Below are positions 54,178 through 64,000 of a DNA stretch of 64,000 nucleotides, in pieces (the first letter of the stretch is position 1; each line of letters starts with the position of its first letter). The notes under the pieces are model-generated. The model had not been told where the DNA came from. It worked only from the letters and a program-made list of their open reading frames with translations, and did no database searches. Position numbers and translations under genes: made by a program. The DNA comes from Multifurca ochricompacta (taxonomy: Eukaryota > Basidiomycota > Agaricomycetes > Russulales > Russulaceae), in NCBI GenBank assembly GCA_022496185.1, contig WTXG01000086.1:1-64000 (forward strand). Reading direction: 5' to 3'.

Positions 54178-54679
54178 TGTTGAACAGGCATGAGGCGCAG
54201 CATACTGACTGTGGATGTTAGCGGGTTAGGCTAGACAAAGAAAGTTACTTCAGAGGTTAGAAGAACTCTATATTAACTATACTACTGACCTAGACAAAGA
54301 AAGTTCTATATAAGAACGTTAGTCTAATAGTAAAGTAGATAGTAAAGATGAACTTACACTTCAGAGGTTAGAAGAACTCTGAAGTGGAAGAGACAAAACA
54401 GACACCCTTATATACACTTCTAAGGGATGGTCTGTGCACTGGGAATAAGTCCACAAGTGCCGGACAAAGTCCAAACAATAAACAGAGGGAGAAAGGCCAT
54501 TGGCCACTACAGAAATCACATGTTACATGGTGTATCAGTCAGCTACTGCGGAATGTGAGAAAGAAAGTAATAATGATAATGTCAATAGTCCAAAACTCCG
54601 GTATCTAATCTAATCTACAAAGTAGCTAATCTAATCACCTGATGCCTGAAGCATCACCGAACATCTCCTGTGTTCAACA
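54178..54679 (-). mobile_element. Solo Cop1 LTR in the Cop2 leader
   Basis: 502 bp; plus orientation TGTTGAACAGGC...GTGTTCAACA, with the exact duplication AAACC (54173-54177 and 54680-54684). Nearly identical to the LTR at 4901-5402. Confidence 0.95.
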
Positions 54680-54706
54680 AAACCCAGGCTCTTTAGACTC
54701 CATTGA

Positions 54707-54928
54707 TGCAGCCATAAAGGCGCAAATGGTGAGCTTTTTAATAGCCTTATGCAGCCTTAAAGGCGCATTTTGCAGTGCAGCCATAAAGGCACATGAATGT
54801 TTCATTCACTGGTAGCATCACTTTTGCAGCTGTATAGGCGCAGGAACTTATTGCAGCCATTGAAGGTGCAGATAATTTTGTTGCAGCCATTAAAGGCACA
54901 AAGTATGTATTGCAGCCATAGAGGTGCA
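54707..54928 (-). repeat. Tandem hairpin repeats in the Cop2 leader
   Basis: Seven degenerate units of TGCAGCCATAAAGGCGCA (plus orientation) begin near 54707, 54750, 54776, 54824, 54852, 54881 and 54911, with 25-50 bp spacing. Each can form a short stem between GCC and GGC. Confidence 0.75.
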
Positions 54929-54940
54929 AGATGCCCACCA

Positions 54941-54952
54941 GGGCCCATAACC
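54941..54952 (-). other. Primer site of Cop2
   Basis: GGTTATGGGCCC on the minus strand, adjoining the 5' LTR, as in Cop1. It matches the initiator tRNA-Met anticodon arm. Confidence 0.8.
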
Positions 54953-55288
54953 TGAAGAATCAGGCATGGCGCAGACTGTACTTTTAGCATCTCTATCTCA
55001 CCTTGTATGTAGAGGCTTAGATGCTTTCAATAATGCAATAGCAACTTAATTCTTGTAGCATATTTACATAGGCTTTTATATACATCTGCATGTACTAATT
55101 GGCTATTAATCTAATCATAAGTACAACATGTTTATAATGTGATTATAGTCACATGACCACTTTCGGATGTATTAGGATCATTAAGTATCTAAGTGATTGT
55201 GATTGGCTGCATTATCTCTGAAATGCATGATCACAATCTTATGTCGGACCGATCTCCGGTAGCTCTGTACCGGTACTCTGGTTCAACA
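54953..55288 (-). repeat. 5' LTR of Cop2
   Basis: 336 bp; plus orientation TGAAGAATCAGG...GGTTCAACA. It is 10 bp shorter than its partner; most other differences are at CpG sites. Confidence 0.93.
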
Positions 55289-55293
55289 GTGGC

Positions 55294-55748
55294 AGCTATT
55301 TGGAGGGAACGTGCCGCCGTGTGTTTACGTGTGTGGGGAGGGAGGGGTTTGGACTAGCTGCTAGCACGAGGGGGGAGGGAGATTTTTTCCTTCCAAGTTT
55401 GCCATCGTGCTTTTTTTTTTTTTTGATCGAGTGAGTATGTATGGAAGTTAGTCGTAACCTTACCTTACTTGATGTACCACATGCAGCTCCAGCGATCACG
55501 GAATCAGGCAGGTACCAGATCCACACCCACACCCCACCACCATGCCAAGCTGCTACGATCATACTCACACAGAGCCATCGAAAAAAAATAGATTTGTTTT
55601 TCATTTCGTATTATTTTTTGTGAGGGACATCATGATCAGCAAGTTAAAAAAAAGGATATGGGTAAAAGGAACAAAAAAAAAAAAGGGTCATAGGCATAGG
55701 GTTTACGCGTGCGCGTCATGTCATGTGCCAAAAAAAAAAAATAACCAC
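55294..55748. other. Host intergenic DNA right of the TE island
   Basis: Single-copy sequence with homopolymer A and T runs. No repeat partner or convincing gene is seen. It holds the 3' flank of the P450 gene. Confidence 0.6.
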
Positions 55749-58146
55749 TCATTCCAGAGCCGTGATTTCTAGTCCCATCCAAGCTCTTTTCCCGTTTTCC
55801 GTCATAGGCATCATATTACTACCCGGCTTGCGATAGATCCTCGTCTTCTCGCTCTCAGGCGGGGGAGAAAATTCGAAGTTCTCGAGAAGCGTCACCGCTA
55901 TGACCTGCATCTCTAGCACACTGCGGTTCGGAGCGTGAAGTTAGATTTAAAACTCGTCAGGGAACAGGAAGGAGAGGTGTGTGTGTGTGTAACTTACGCG
56001 AATCTCCAGCCGAGGCAAGCGCGGAGGCCACCCGCTGCTCGAAGCGTCAGATAGAGGAAACAACACAAAGGGGTAAAAAAAAAAAAGGGTAGTAGTGTTT
56101 ATAGCGAAAGAAGGCTTACAAAAGTTCAACCTTTTTGGTGATCGAGTGATGACCCGTCAGTATTGGGCTCATAGTATGGTTGGATGCATGTATACTCACA
56201 AGTTGGCAAACACGCCCAGAGAGATCTGTTGTTTCTTGTTTTGATCAAGGAAACGATCAGGGTTCCACTCGTCCGCGTCGGGTCCCCAAACCTCAGGCAG
56301 ACTAATATAATAATAAATCCACATGAATGAGCAAGTGCTTCCTCATATAAGCACCAGAGGCCGGCCCAAAAGAACTCACCGATTATATGCGTCGATGAAA
56401 ATGTCAATGGGTGTTCCCTTTTTAACTGGGATCGACGAAATTTGCTCGCCTGATTTTGTGGTGATGGGGAAGGCCAAAGGAATCACGTCGTCACGTCCCG
56501 CGACTCTCCGGAGCATCCAGATAATTGGATGCAGTCTCATTGACTCCTGTGCGCGTTCAAAAAAAAGAGACAATTCGTCAAAGGCAGTTATAGTTATTTC
56601 GGGCGATAACAGAACGACGTCAACGGTACCTTCAAAGCGGCCTGGGTATATAACATGCTATCGAGGTCCGTCGCGGATAATTGTTCTCCGCCCCCGCGGA
56701 GGCGGATGGCCGCGATCTCCTCACGGATGCGTTTCTGCGACTCGGGATGCTTCGCTATCTCCCAAAGGAACCAAGTCAGGGTATTTGAAGTAGTGTCATG
56801 TCCAGCAAGAATTAGCGTGCTGAACTCGGAGAGTATGTGAGCAGAGGTAAGGAGGATAGGGGGGGGAGGGATGGCCCCACGATATCTGGTCGATGAGTTC
56901 ATCGTAGTACATCTTGCTATTTGGATCTTCAGACGAGTTCGCGCGCAGAAGCACGCTCATCACATCATTGCCGTCACCTTTGACCATACTCTCCTTGACC
57001 AGGTCACGTGCGAAGCTGCGCACATAGTCCAAATATTTGCGGAACCGGCGATACTCGCGTGCGGGTAGGTACCGCACATAGTGCAGCAGGGGCTCTGGGA
57101 TATAGCGCCAACATGCCTTAAATACTACGTCGAGGCGGGAGGGGTATAACGTCGAATCAATGCTGAAATCACCATCGCATCAGTCACGGAGGAAAGAAGG
57201 AAAGGGCACCGACTCACAATAGGTTGTCATACAGCTTTCCTAAAAGCGTCTCTTCATTGTCCAAAGAACCAAACTGGAAGTCAAACCCAGCTGAACATGG
57301 GGTGAGAAACCTGTTAGCGGGGAGTGGCATTTCACATACTTTCGCCAATGACGTCCAAGGTTGTACGTGAAAGCCAAGAGCTCACATTGACGACTGGTTG
57401 GCCAGTGGTGTCTAACGAAAGAATCTCGTCCTTCCACTTCTGGGCGAGCTATGGAGACTCGCGGATCAGTTATTCGGCACATGTACGTCAACGGAAACGT
57501 CGAACCTTCATGGCCGAATTCTGGAATAAGGGAAGGAATGATCTGAGCTGAGGAGCAAAGAACGCCGGGGTCATGATCTTCCTCTGTCGTTGATGGTCCG
57601 CACCTGAAACGAATGCGTAAGTAGAATGGAAGGAGGACGCCTGGAGGATCTACAGACCGTGAGCCCAGACAACCCCTTGGCCGATTATCAGTTTGATGTT
57701 TTGCGTGACTTCTTTCCCTTTCGGAAAATGATATCCGGATGTGTGAAGAACATACTGCAGGGCCTTTGGGTCGGCTAGTGAAAGGTAATCCACCTTTGGA
57801 CGAGCTTCAGTATAAGACGCTGGAGGGAGCTTCCCAGATGGTCTCAAGGGGAAAGCTCACTCCTAACGGTCCGCTTCTGCGCCATGCACTACCGTATTGG
57901 CGCATCCACTTGAACTCGTTGTCTCCGACCTCACGTTGATAACGAATTTCGCTCTCGTTTCCTAGGTTTGTATATCATCAGCAGGGTTGGAAGAATAATA
58001 GAGGAGAGACGATCACCAATCCAAAATGACGATGATTCTGGTCCCTGAAGCTTCTTCAAAAAAGTATTCCTACGGCGAAGATAGACATAGATGATGCGCG
58101 CAGTCACGGCAATCAGAGCATAAGTTAGACCAAGTAAGATATTCAT
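55749..58146 (-). CDS. Cytochrome P450 monooxygenase
   Basis: A haem-thiolate monooxygenase. The predicted model has 13 exons (minus): 58146-58017, 57961-57861, 57793-57658, 57603-57506, 57448-57340, 57290-57218, 57162-56881, 56819-56630, 56546-56380, 56301-56200, 56130-56120, 56034-55998 and 55920-55749. That is 1608 nt, 535 residues, normal P450 length. All introns are GT-AG, 49-85 nt. Residues 1-25 (MNILLGLTYALIAVTARIIY) form an ER membrane anchor. The I-helix AGHDTT is at about 315-320, ExxR is ESMR (374-377), and EWNPDRF is at about 440-446. The haem loop FSGGLRACLG has the axial Cys at about 473, just after an 11 nt microexon. Substrate is unknown. The frame is consistent across every junction and no damage is seen. 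Confidence 0.9.
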
Positions 58147-58192
58147 TTGGAGGGGTTCCAGTGATATTGCTAGTTGCTCGACAAAAACCTCG

Positions 58193-58202
58193 CTTTATAA
58201 GT
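58193..58202 (-). promoter_or_regulatory. TATA box of the P450 gene
   Basis: CTTATAAAGC on the minus strand, about 50 nt before the ATG. Confidence 0.5.
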
Positions 58203-61200
58203 CCTGGAGAAATCGCTGGATAGGCATTATCGGCGATTGCATATTCATGGGAGTCTGCGTCGACGTGGCATTTAGGATGACAAGCCCCTCCATACGTGAG
58301 TACCATAACCATAGCAGGTTCAGGTTCAAATTTCCGGAGCACGTGTGACGGAAAGGGAGTTCATGACGATGAAGCGACAAGCTGGGTCGACCTCTTCTAG
58401 AAGAGAAACTGCCTCTGCGGGAGCGGGGGTCCCGGCTTATCCGAGTATGAAAGCCAGAACGGCCCTTTAATCCACCGGTCGCATAATTACGTCTCACGTC
58501 AGCTGTGGGAAGGTAGTGCTTCTAGATTGTCGATTGAAGGGGGGAGGAGGGGGGAGGGGGTTGGAATATCCCCAGTGGCACGGTGCGAGTCCAACAGCCG
58601 CTCCGAAACCCACATTTGCAGTTGACTATGACTACCTGTGAATTGGGTACACATCGAGCACGTTATTACTCACAAAAACTTGCTTTAAAGGTGGAGCACG
58701 AAACTGGGCTTGTGACGCGCATGCGCGCATGATATGTGGTGAATGAAATCTACCATCGTTAGTGACTCCTCAGTCTGTCTCAAAAAGAAGATTGGCACCA
58801 GCTCCATAGAAAAAAAAATGAAGAAGCAGAAGTTCGTAAAAAGTTGACGCCAGCACAGCAAAAAAAAAACCACGTCGACACGTCGGTGGTAAGACGAGAC
58901 GTGACGGACTTAGCTTGTGGCGTTTCGTTCTTATCGCCGGGGGACTTGTCACAAGTCCTTATCTCAACAGGGCGACAGGGCACAACCCACTTGTCATTGG
59001 TAATCGTCACCACCTCTTTCTTTCTTTCTTTCTTTCTTACCGACCACATTTACCCTTTTTTCTTTCAAATTTCACTTTCTCATCCTCTTGTTTTGCGTGT
59101 TCTTGCCCTTCCCCTCGTTAAATGGGGGGGAGCTCGTGACTGACGCTTCGTTTAATTTGAACCACAGAGTTTCCTTAAATAAGCCACGACCGGCACCGTG
59201 TATTTTATCTCTCAGGCTCAGGTTTCCAGAGGAAATGAAATGACAAGAAATATATATATATATATATTCCCGAAAGCAAATTCCAAGGCACAAGGCGAAA
59301 ATAGTCCAATAGGGATTACGGGGGCATCTTCTCCGTAGTGGAGCACCATGGACGGCAAGACAATGAAAGGGTCGTCGCAGTTCCAGGCCCTCAAAGGATG
59401 CAGGGCTAATGCTGCGGAAACTGAGAACCCATGCAGGATTTGCTACGCGGGCTTAGGCGATAAGAGATAAGAGTCTGCTGTCAGACTGAATGCAGCCTCT
59501 ACCGACGCTGACGTTGTTACAGCTTCGAGATCCAGCCGCGCACGGGTTGGAGGGGGGAAAGAGAGAAGAGAAGAGAGAAGGGGAAGGTTTCATGCCGTGC
59601 CGGTAAGAGCCGTGCCGGGAGAAAAGAGAAAAGAAGCAAAGCGTTAATGGGACAAGGACACATTTTTAATGACTCTTACTCTTACTCCTCCGCCCGACAA
59701 GTCCGAGTGAAGAGATGTGGGGATTATTCTGCAGGCGGGTTTCCCTTGGTGGTGCCGCCCATCTCACGCTGTCCACGAATGACACCGGCATGTAACGCAA
59801 CCCCCCTTATAAAAAAATAAAAAATAAAGGTTTTTCTATACCCGCCCCCCCCCCCCCCGGTCCCTCCCTCCTCTCTTACTTCTCATATTGGCCTTGTCTG
59901 TTGCATTGCAAAATTTTGGAGAAAGTTGTGTAAGAATCAGAAAGAGAGAGATATAAAAAATAATCCCCTTTTCCTTTTTTTTTTGGGTTCCATACGTGAC
60001 TTCAATTCCTTAGAGCTCTTGTCGTCGCTGCCTTTGCCGCTTTTGCTTGGTTTTTCTTCATGCGCATGCTCACGGTTACAGCTAGCTCACGCCCTAGTAA
60101 ATATGACAAGAGTCAAGAGTCAATTTATTGTCCCATGATTTTTTTGACATTGAACAGAGAGAGACCAGACCAGTCAAGTCATGACATCACTGCTGATCCC
60201 GTGAACTCTAAATTAAGTGCACGTTCTAGGTCAGGTGACCCATTCATTGCGTTGTTGTTGTGATGGTTGTTGGTACAGATCCGCGTGTAATCCGTGAGGT
60301 CTTAGCCTGTCCATGCGGTCTTATACACGGTCGCACGTTTTATTCCACCCCCGTCGGATGCCGCACGGTTTACTCTTTTCAATCTAATGGCATAATTTAT
60401 CCACTTTTCTCCTTTCTGTCACTCACACGCCCCCAGGATAAAAAGTCAACATCGGAACACCCCTTCTAAAGCGATCGCAACTCAAGTTATAATACTACAA
60501 CCCCCAGCCTGATTTGGTTATACCCGACTTTGAGATTCCTTCTGGTATTTTCGGCAAACTTCATATCTTGCCTTTTTTTAAAATGACTGGATCTATTCCA
60601 TTCACGGCTACCGCCCCCCCTTCTACCCTTCGGCAACCACCCTCTATCCAGTGTCTCTCGTACGTCAAGAACAAAGAACGGTGATTGTTCATCCCTCTTG
60701 CGGTACATTAGCTTCCTGTAGTCCATATTGTGGCGTAAGGCAGCTCATCGAGACAAGGACGGACGGCGGGGGTCCTAACTCGGCCTTTTAAAAGTGCAGC
60801 GCTAGGACTACCACTCAGCTGATACCTGCTGATTTCTACCAGTCATGACGTGCCACCGGTACATTTTTGGATAGGTGAATGTCCCAAAGAGGATTTCATC
60901 AGAGTTCCAACTCACTCGGTAAGTATTCATGAGAATCAGTAGTAGCATACGTTAAGCGATGAGCCAATGCACACAATAAATATTTTTCCACAATAATTCT
61001 TCACAACCTGCCTGCTCCTTTCTACCTCTCCTCCGGACTCTCAAACTTTTTTGGATGCAGTTATTTCTTCACCTAACTCTATAAATGAAAAATCATCTGG
61101 ATCTAATTCTTTTCCGAGGGTAGGAGTGTATCTTGGCACCCTGATATAGATTGGCAGCTCGACAGCGCGCTTTTGTCTAATTTTTTTTATTGAAAAATTC

Positions 61201-61440
61201 GCCTCACGTCATTCCATAACATTTCTCCTCCTCGCGCTGTGATCGTTGGTAATTCCCAACTGCAAGAGGTGTGAAAACAGATTGTCAAATCCGAAATACC
61301 AAGTGGCTCTCTTCAGTGTTTGACATATCATGCAACTTTCAACGCGGATCCATCGGATTTGTGCATGAATTTTCTGCCGATTGAAAAGTCAAGAAGGTAA
61401 GCCACACATTCAAATTCGAAAGAGCCATCCATCTCATACT
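58203..61440. other. Host intergenic DNA
   Basis: No gene is supported. Short frames lack family motifs or splice-consistent extension. The region holds (TTTC)n at about 59014-59038, (TA)n at 59251-59268, C14 at 59845-59858 and several A/T runs. Confidence 0.5.
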
Positions 61441-61466
61441 GCGTTCCAGTAATAAGGAGCCTAGTA

Positions 61467-61532
61467 GTTCTGCTCCTTCGCGCTCACATCGGCGCCATGG
61501 TCGAGAAACAACCGGACGACGTCAAGATGGGT
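61467..61532 (-). pseudogene. Ankyrin-repeat relic
   Basis: The minus strand reads HLDVVRLFLDHGADVSAKEQNY then a stop. This matches HLDVVRFLLDHGADVNAKQRKY of the ankyrin gene at 63479-64000. Flanks do not continue as repeats, so it is a decayed fragment of a related gene. Confidence 0.7.
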
Positions 61533-63478
61533 AATATATCATCATCGTATCATCGCGACTTTGCTGATCCCGTGACTTTGTCACAAAGAGCACAACTCGA
61601 TCAGGCGGTCGATGTTTTTTTTTTTTTACGGATAATATTGAGGGGGGTGTTTCCCATACTCCATCTCATTTCTTATCTGTATGTTTTCAAAGTGGTCTGT
61701 GGGCTTTTGGCATACACATCTGATATTCTTATACGTCAATTACCATCGTCATTGGCTGCTGTACTTGGATACTGCGTTGTTGACTCTTCTCAATCGCGTT
61801 CATGAGATAGCCTTTTTTTTCCATTCTTTCACACCACTCAACACTGGCTTCCAACTATCAACTATTTTAAAAAATTATTCGGATACTTTAGACCAAGTGT
61901 TTTCTTGATCTTCGATGTCAATTTAACGTGGCCACTTACCTGTTAACTTTGTTCCACCACCGCTTCGACCGCTTCGATCATTTGTTCAAACATGCGTCGC
62001 GTTGCGTTGCGTCTGAACCTGATTGACTCTGGCAATCAACTTCATACCGGATCAAAGACGATGGAGAAGCTTCCCTTTTTTTTCTCCTCAGGTTCATAGT
62101 TATCAATTACGTAAATGCTTCTCCCACCAAGCTCTCCCCCCCCCCCCTTTTTTTTTTCAACGCTCCCTGCCCCTCGCAAATATCGTCTTGCGGTACTCTT
62201 AGAGCTCTTGTCGTCTCCTACGGAGACATGGTGGAACAAAGCAGGCCATCGCTAGCCAATAGGTGCCGGTCAGTTCAGTTTGTTGTTATACTAATCTTCT
62301 ACAGAACATTCATGGATGATTCTGACTTCTCGCGGAGATTCATTTTATTTACGAGTGAAGAGTAATCGCTTAATATATTCTCTCCAGTATAAGGACGGCT
62401 CGGGCGATGGACGCGAAACCTCCGGTCATCACCACTTCTGGCGGGACCCATTTGCTCTTACTCTTCCATTACTATACTGTCAATAATTTTCTAACACCTG
62501 CCTGAGTTTAGTTTCGGACAGACTCTGACACCGGTACAAGTGCGATTGATCCATGGTACGAGCAATTTTACTTACTTAGCATTATTAAAGTCGGTTATTT
62601 GGATTGTGCGCGTTCCGGGCCGCTTGCCTATTCATTTCCTTTTACCCGGCTTACCTCGGTTTCTCCCTTTCCTCCCTTTTGTTTCTTCCACTTTCGTTTC
62701 GCCTCACATGGTTTCACTTCTGTTATCTTCTAAAAATACTCCTTCAGCTAGGTCTCTCCACAAGTATAGAAAGAAGAAAAAGAGAGAAGAGATTGCTAGG
62801 TTTCTAGCTTCCTACTACAAGCATTGTATGTACCTTTCTTGTGTGCTAAAGAACCTCAACGATGTCAAGCGCATGGTCAAACGGAACCAGCAAGCACGTA
62901 TTCGCAAGTTCAAGGTACAACAACACACCTTCTTCAAGGTCAAAGTTATCCCGGGGTTTCCTCTCCTCTCCTCTCTCCTCTGTCTCTCTCTCTTCTTGAG
63001 AACATGCTTTGCCTTGCACTCACCACGGACCCCATCCGTACATCAGTATGCTTAGTTTCCTCAAATTTGCTCCCTTCGATGCAGTTGCATCTTCATCTGA
63101 CTCTATGGACTGAATATGAATCAGCCTTTTCCCTCGCTCGATCCAATATAATTTTTTTTCCCTACCACCTCAACAGTGCGCTCAATATCCCCCCCCCCCC
63201 CCCAACATCACATCTTTTCACCACATTTGATCGTTGTTGTTGTTACTTCCCATCCCAGCTTCAATGGTTGTGGAAGCAATTCTGGGATTTTTGAGAGAGA
63301 GAGAGTAGGTACTAGATATATTACGGCGTGACTCTTGATTGACAGCTTTCACCGCAATCGTTCGTATTGTAAGCAAAAGTGTAAATGTTCACGATTAGCG
63401 TTTAGAATCACAAGTCAAGAAGACAGCCCATCTCAGAGAAAGAGAGAGAGAGAGAGTGTGTGTGTGTGTGTGTCCTCA
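61533..63478. other. Host intergenic DNA with homopolymers
   Basis: Contains C12T10 (62136-62157), C15 (63189-63203) and an (AG)n(TG)n tract (about 63439-63473). A plus-strand frame at 62540-63055 has a lysine-rich middle (KYRKKKKREEIARFLASYY) but no recognisable domain, and I do not call it a gene. Confidence 0.45.
63439..63473. repeat. (AG)n(TG)n microsatellite
   Basis: Compound dinucleotide tract lying just beyond the stop codon of the ankyrin gene. Confidence 0.9.
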
Positions 63479-64000
63479 TCATACTCCTCGCCTGTCATAC
63501 TGCAATAACAATTGCCCGATGTTGTGGAACCCATTTGCAATTGCCTCCCGCGATGGAGTTCGGCCATTGTCGTTCAGTACGTCTACAGCTGCACCCCGTT
63601 CGACGAGCAGTATCACGATCTCCAGGTGACCGTTAGATGATGCGAGATGTAATGGAGTCCAATATTTCCGTTGCTTCGCGTTCACATCCGCGCCATGATC
63701 GAGTAAGAACCGAACGACATCAAGATGTCCATATCGTGATGCCTTGTGTAGTGGAGTCCACCCATTGTTGGTTCGAGCTTCAACATCCGCTCCGCGCTTG
63801 ATCAAGAGTCGTACGACCTCCAATGTTCCATTCATAGACGCCACATCCAACGGAGTTCGATGAAACTCGTTTGTTTGGTTAACTTCCGCACCGTTATCAA
63901 GTAGAGATTGTACGACTTCAACGCGTCCTTTCTCCGAAGCAGTATGCAAAGAGACCTCCTCCTCATTTCCGTCAGATGAATTGGCGTCTTCCTCTTCTTT
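63479..64000 (-). CDS. Ankyrin-repeat protein, C-terminal part
   Basis: Open on the minus strand from the right edge to the TGA at 63479, about 173 codons. An acidic stretch (KEEEDANSSDGNEEE) leads into about four 33-residue ankyrin repeats: HTASEKGRVEVVQSLLDNGA, TPLDVASMNGTLEVVRLLIK, TPLHKASRYGHLDVVRFLLD and TPLHLASSNGHLEIVILLVE. A weaker fifth follows (SREAIANGFHNIGQLLLQY). Ankyrin repeats mediate protein binding. The N-terminal domain, which would show whether this is a NACHT/STAND-type or simple ankyrin protein, is outside the window. Confidence 0.85.
   Translation of the reverse strand, partial: KEEEDANSSDGNEEEVSLHTASEKGRVEVVQSLLDNGAEVNQTNEFHRTPLDVASMNGTLEVVRLLIKRGADVEARTNNGWTPLHKASRYGHLDVVRFLLDHGADVNAKQRKYWTPLHLASSNGHLEIVILLVERGAAVDVLNDNGRTPSREAIANGFHNIGQLLLQYDRRGV

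Larger units (their letters stand above)
40641..55288 (-). mobile_element. Ty1/copia element Cop2, complete but twice interrupted
   Basis: Outer LTRs at 40641-40986 and 54953-55288 with the exact duplication GTGGC (40636-40640 and 55289-55293). On the minus strand it has a 5' LTR, half-tRNA primer site, a leader with tandem repeats, gag-pol in one frame, a polypurine tract (AAGGGGGAG) and a 3' LTR. Gyp2-c (TSD GTCTT) interrupts gag-pol and a solo Cop1 LTR (TSD AAACC) interrupts the leader. It is a different family from Cop1. Confidence 0.95.

Noticed and set aside
54707..54928. A CRISPR array
   Set aside because: The units are short, degenerate and irregularly spaced inside a eukaryotic retrotransposon leader.
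1..55288. RIP-type mutation as in ascomycetes
   Set aside because: Classical RIP targets CpA. Differences here centre on CpG on both strands, which fits methyl-CpG decay better.
59348..59470. A 40-codon frame starting ATGGACGGCAAG
   Set aside because: Too short, with no motif and no promoter or homologous copy in view.
62540..63055. A host protein-coding gene on the plus strand
   Set aside because: The frame begins in hydrophobic low-complexity sequence, has a lysine-rich stretch but no domain motif, and no intron structure extends it.

Overview
This window looks like a retrotransposon island in a basidiomycete (mushroom-type, Agaricomycetes) genome, followed by ordinary gene-bearing DNA. 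The eukaryotic fungal assignment rests on short GT-AG introns of about 50-85 nt in a cytochrome P450 gene, on Ty1/copia and chromodomain Ty3/gypsy elements, and on heavy CpG decay as expected of methylated repeats. No species is claimed. All calls come from reading the sequence and comparing copies inside the window by eye; no database search was made.

Positions 1-55288 are almost entirely transposable elements inserted into each other. I use working names. Gyp1 (copies at 1-2029 and 13546-22389) and Gyp2 (5744-9343, 28680-38841, 45351-53466) are related chromodomain Ty3/gypsy families. Gyp4 (11572-28180) is a third, more decayed gypsy family. Cop1 is a copia family (2030-4747, 4748-5402, 9344-11064, 29218-35746, 38842-40209, plus solo LTRs). 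Cop2 (40641-55288) is a second copia family. L3 and L5 are LTR families seen only as solo LTRs or fragments. There is also a non-autonomous hAT-like DNA transposon (12393-13541) and a 534 bp TRIM-like element (9841-10374) whose LTRs each carry a complete-looking tRNA-type Pol III unit. Ten insertions have matching 5 bp target duplications, so the nesting order can be read directly. For example host DNA < Cop2 < Gyp2-c < L3 solo LTR, and Gyp4 < hAT < Gyp1-b < L5 solo LTR.

The gypsy elements encode Gag with a CCHC zinc knuckle, then Pol (protease, RT, RNase H, integrase, chromodomain) reached by a -1 frame change, and then an unusual third reading frame with a coiled coil and four zinc-knuckle-like modules. 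Their primer sites are complementary to the predicted 5' end of their own RNA, which suggests self-priming. The copia families instead have a site complementary to the anticodon arm of initiator tRNA-Met. Most copies are dead: in-frame stops are nearly all TGA where another copy has CGN arginine, and LTR pairs differ almost only by CpG transitions.

From 55289 on the sequence is single-copy host DNA: a 13-exon cytochrome P450 gene on the minus strand (55749-58146), about 5 kb of AT-rich and microsatellite-rich intergenic DNA with an ankyrin-repeat relic near 61.5 kb, and the 3' end of an ankyrin-repeat gene that runs off the right edge (63479-64000, minus strand).
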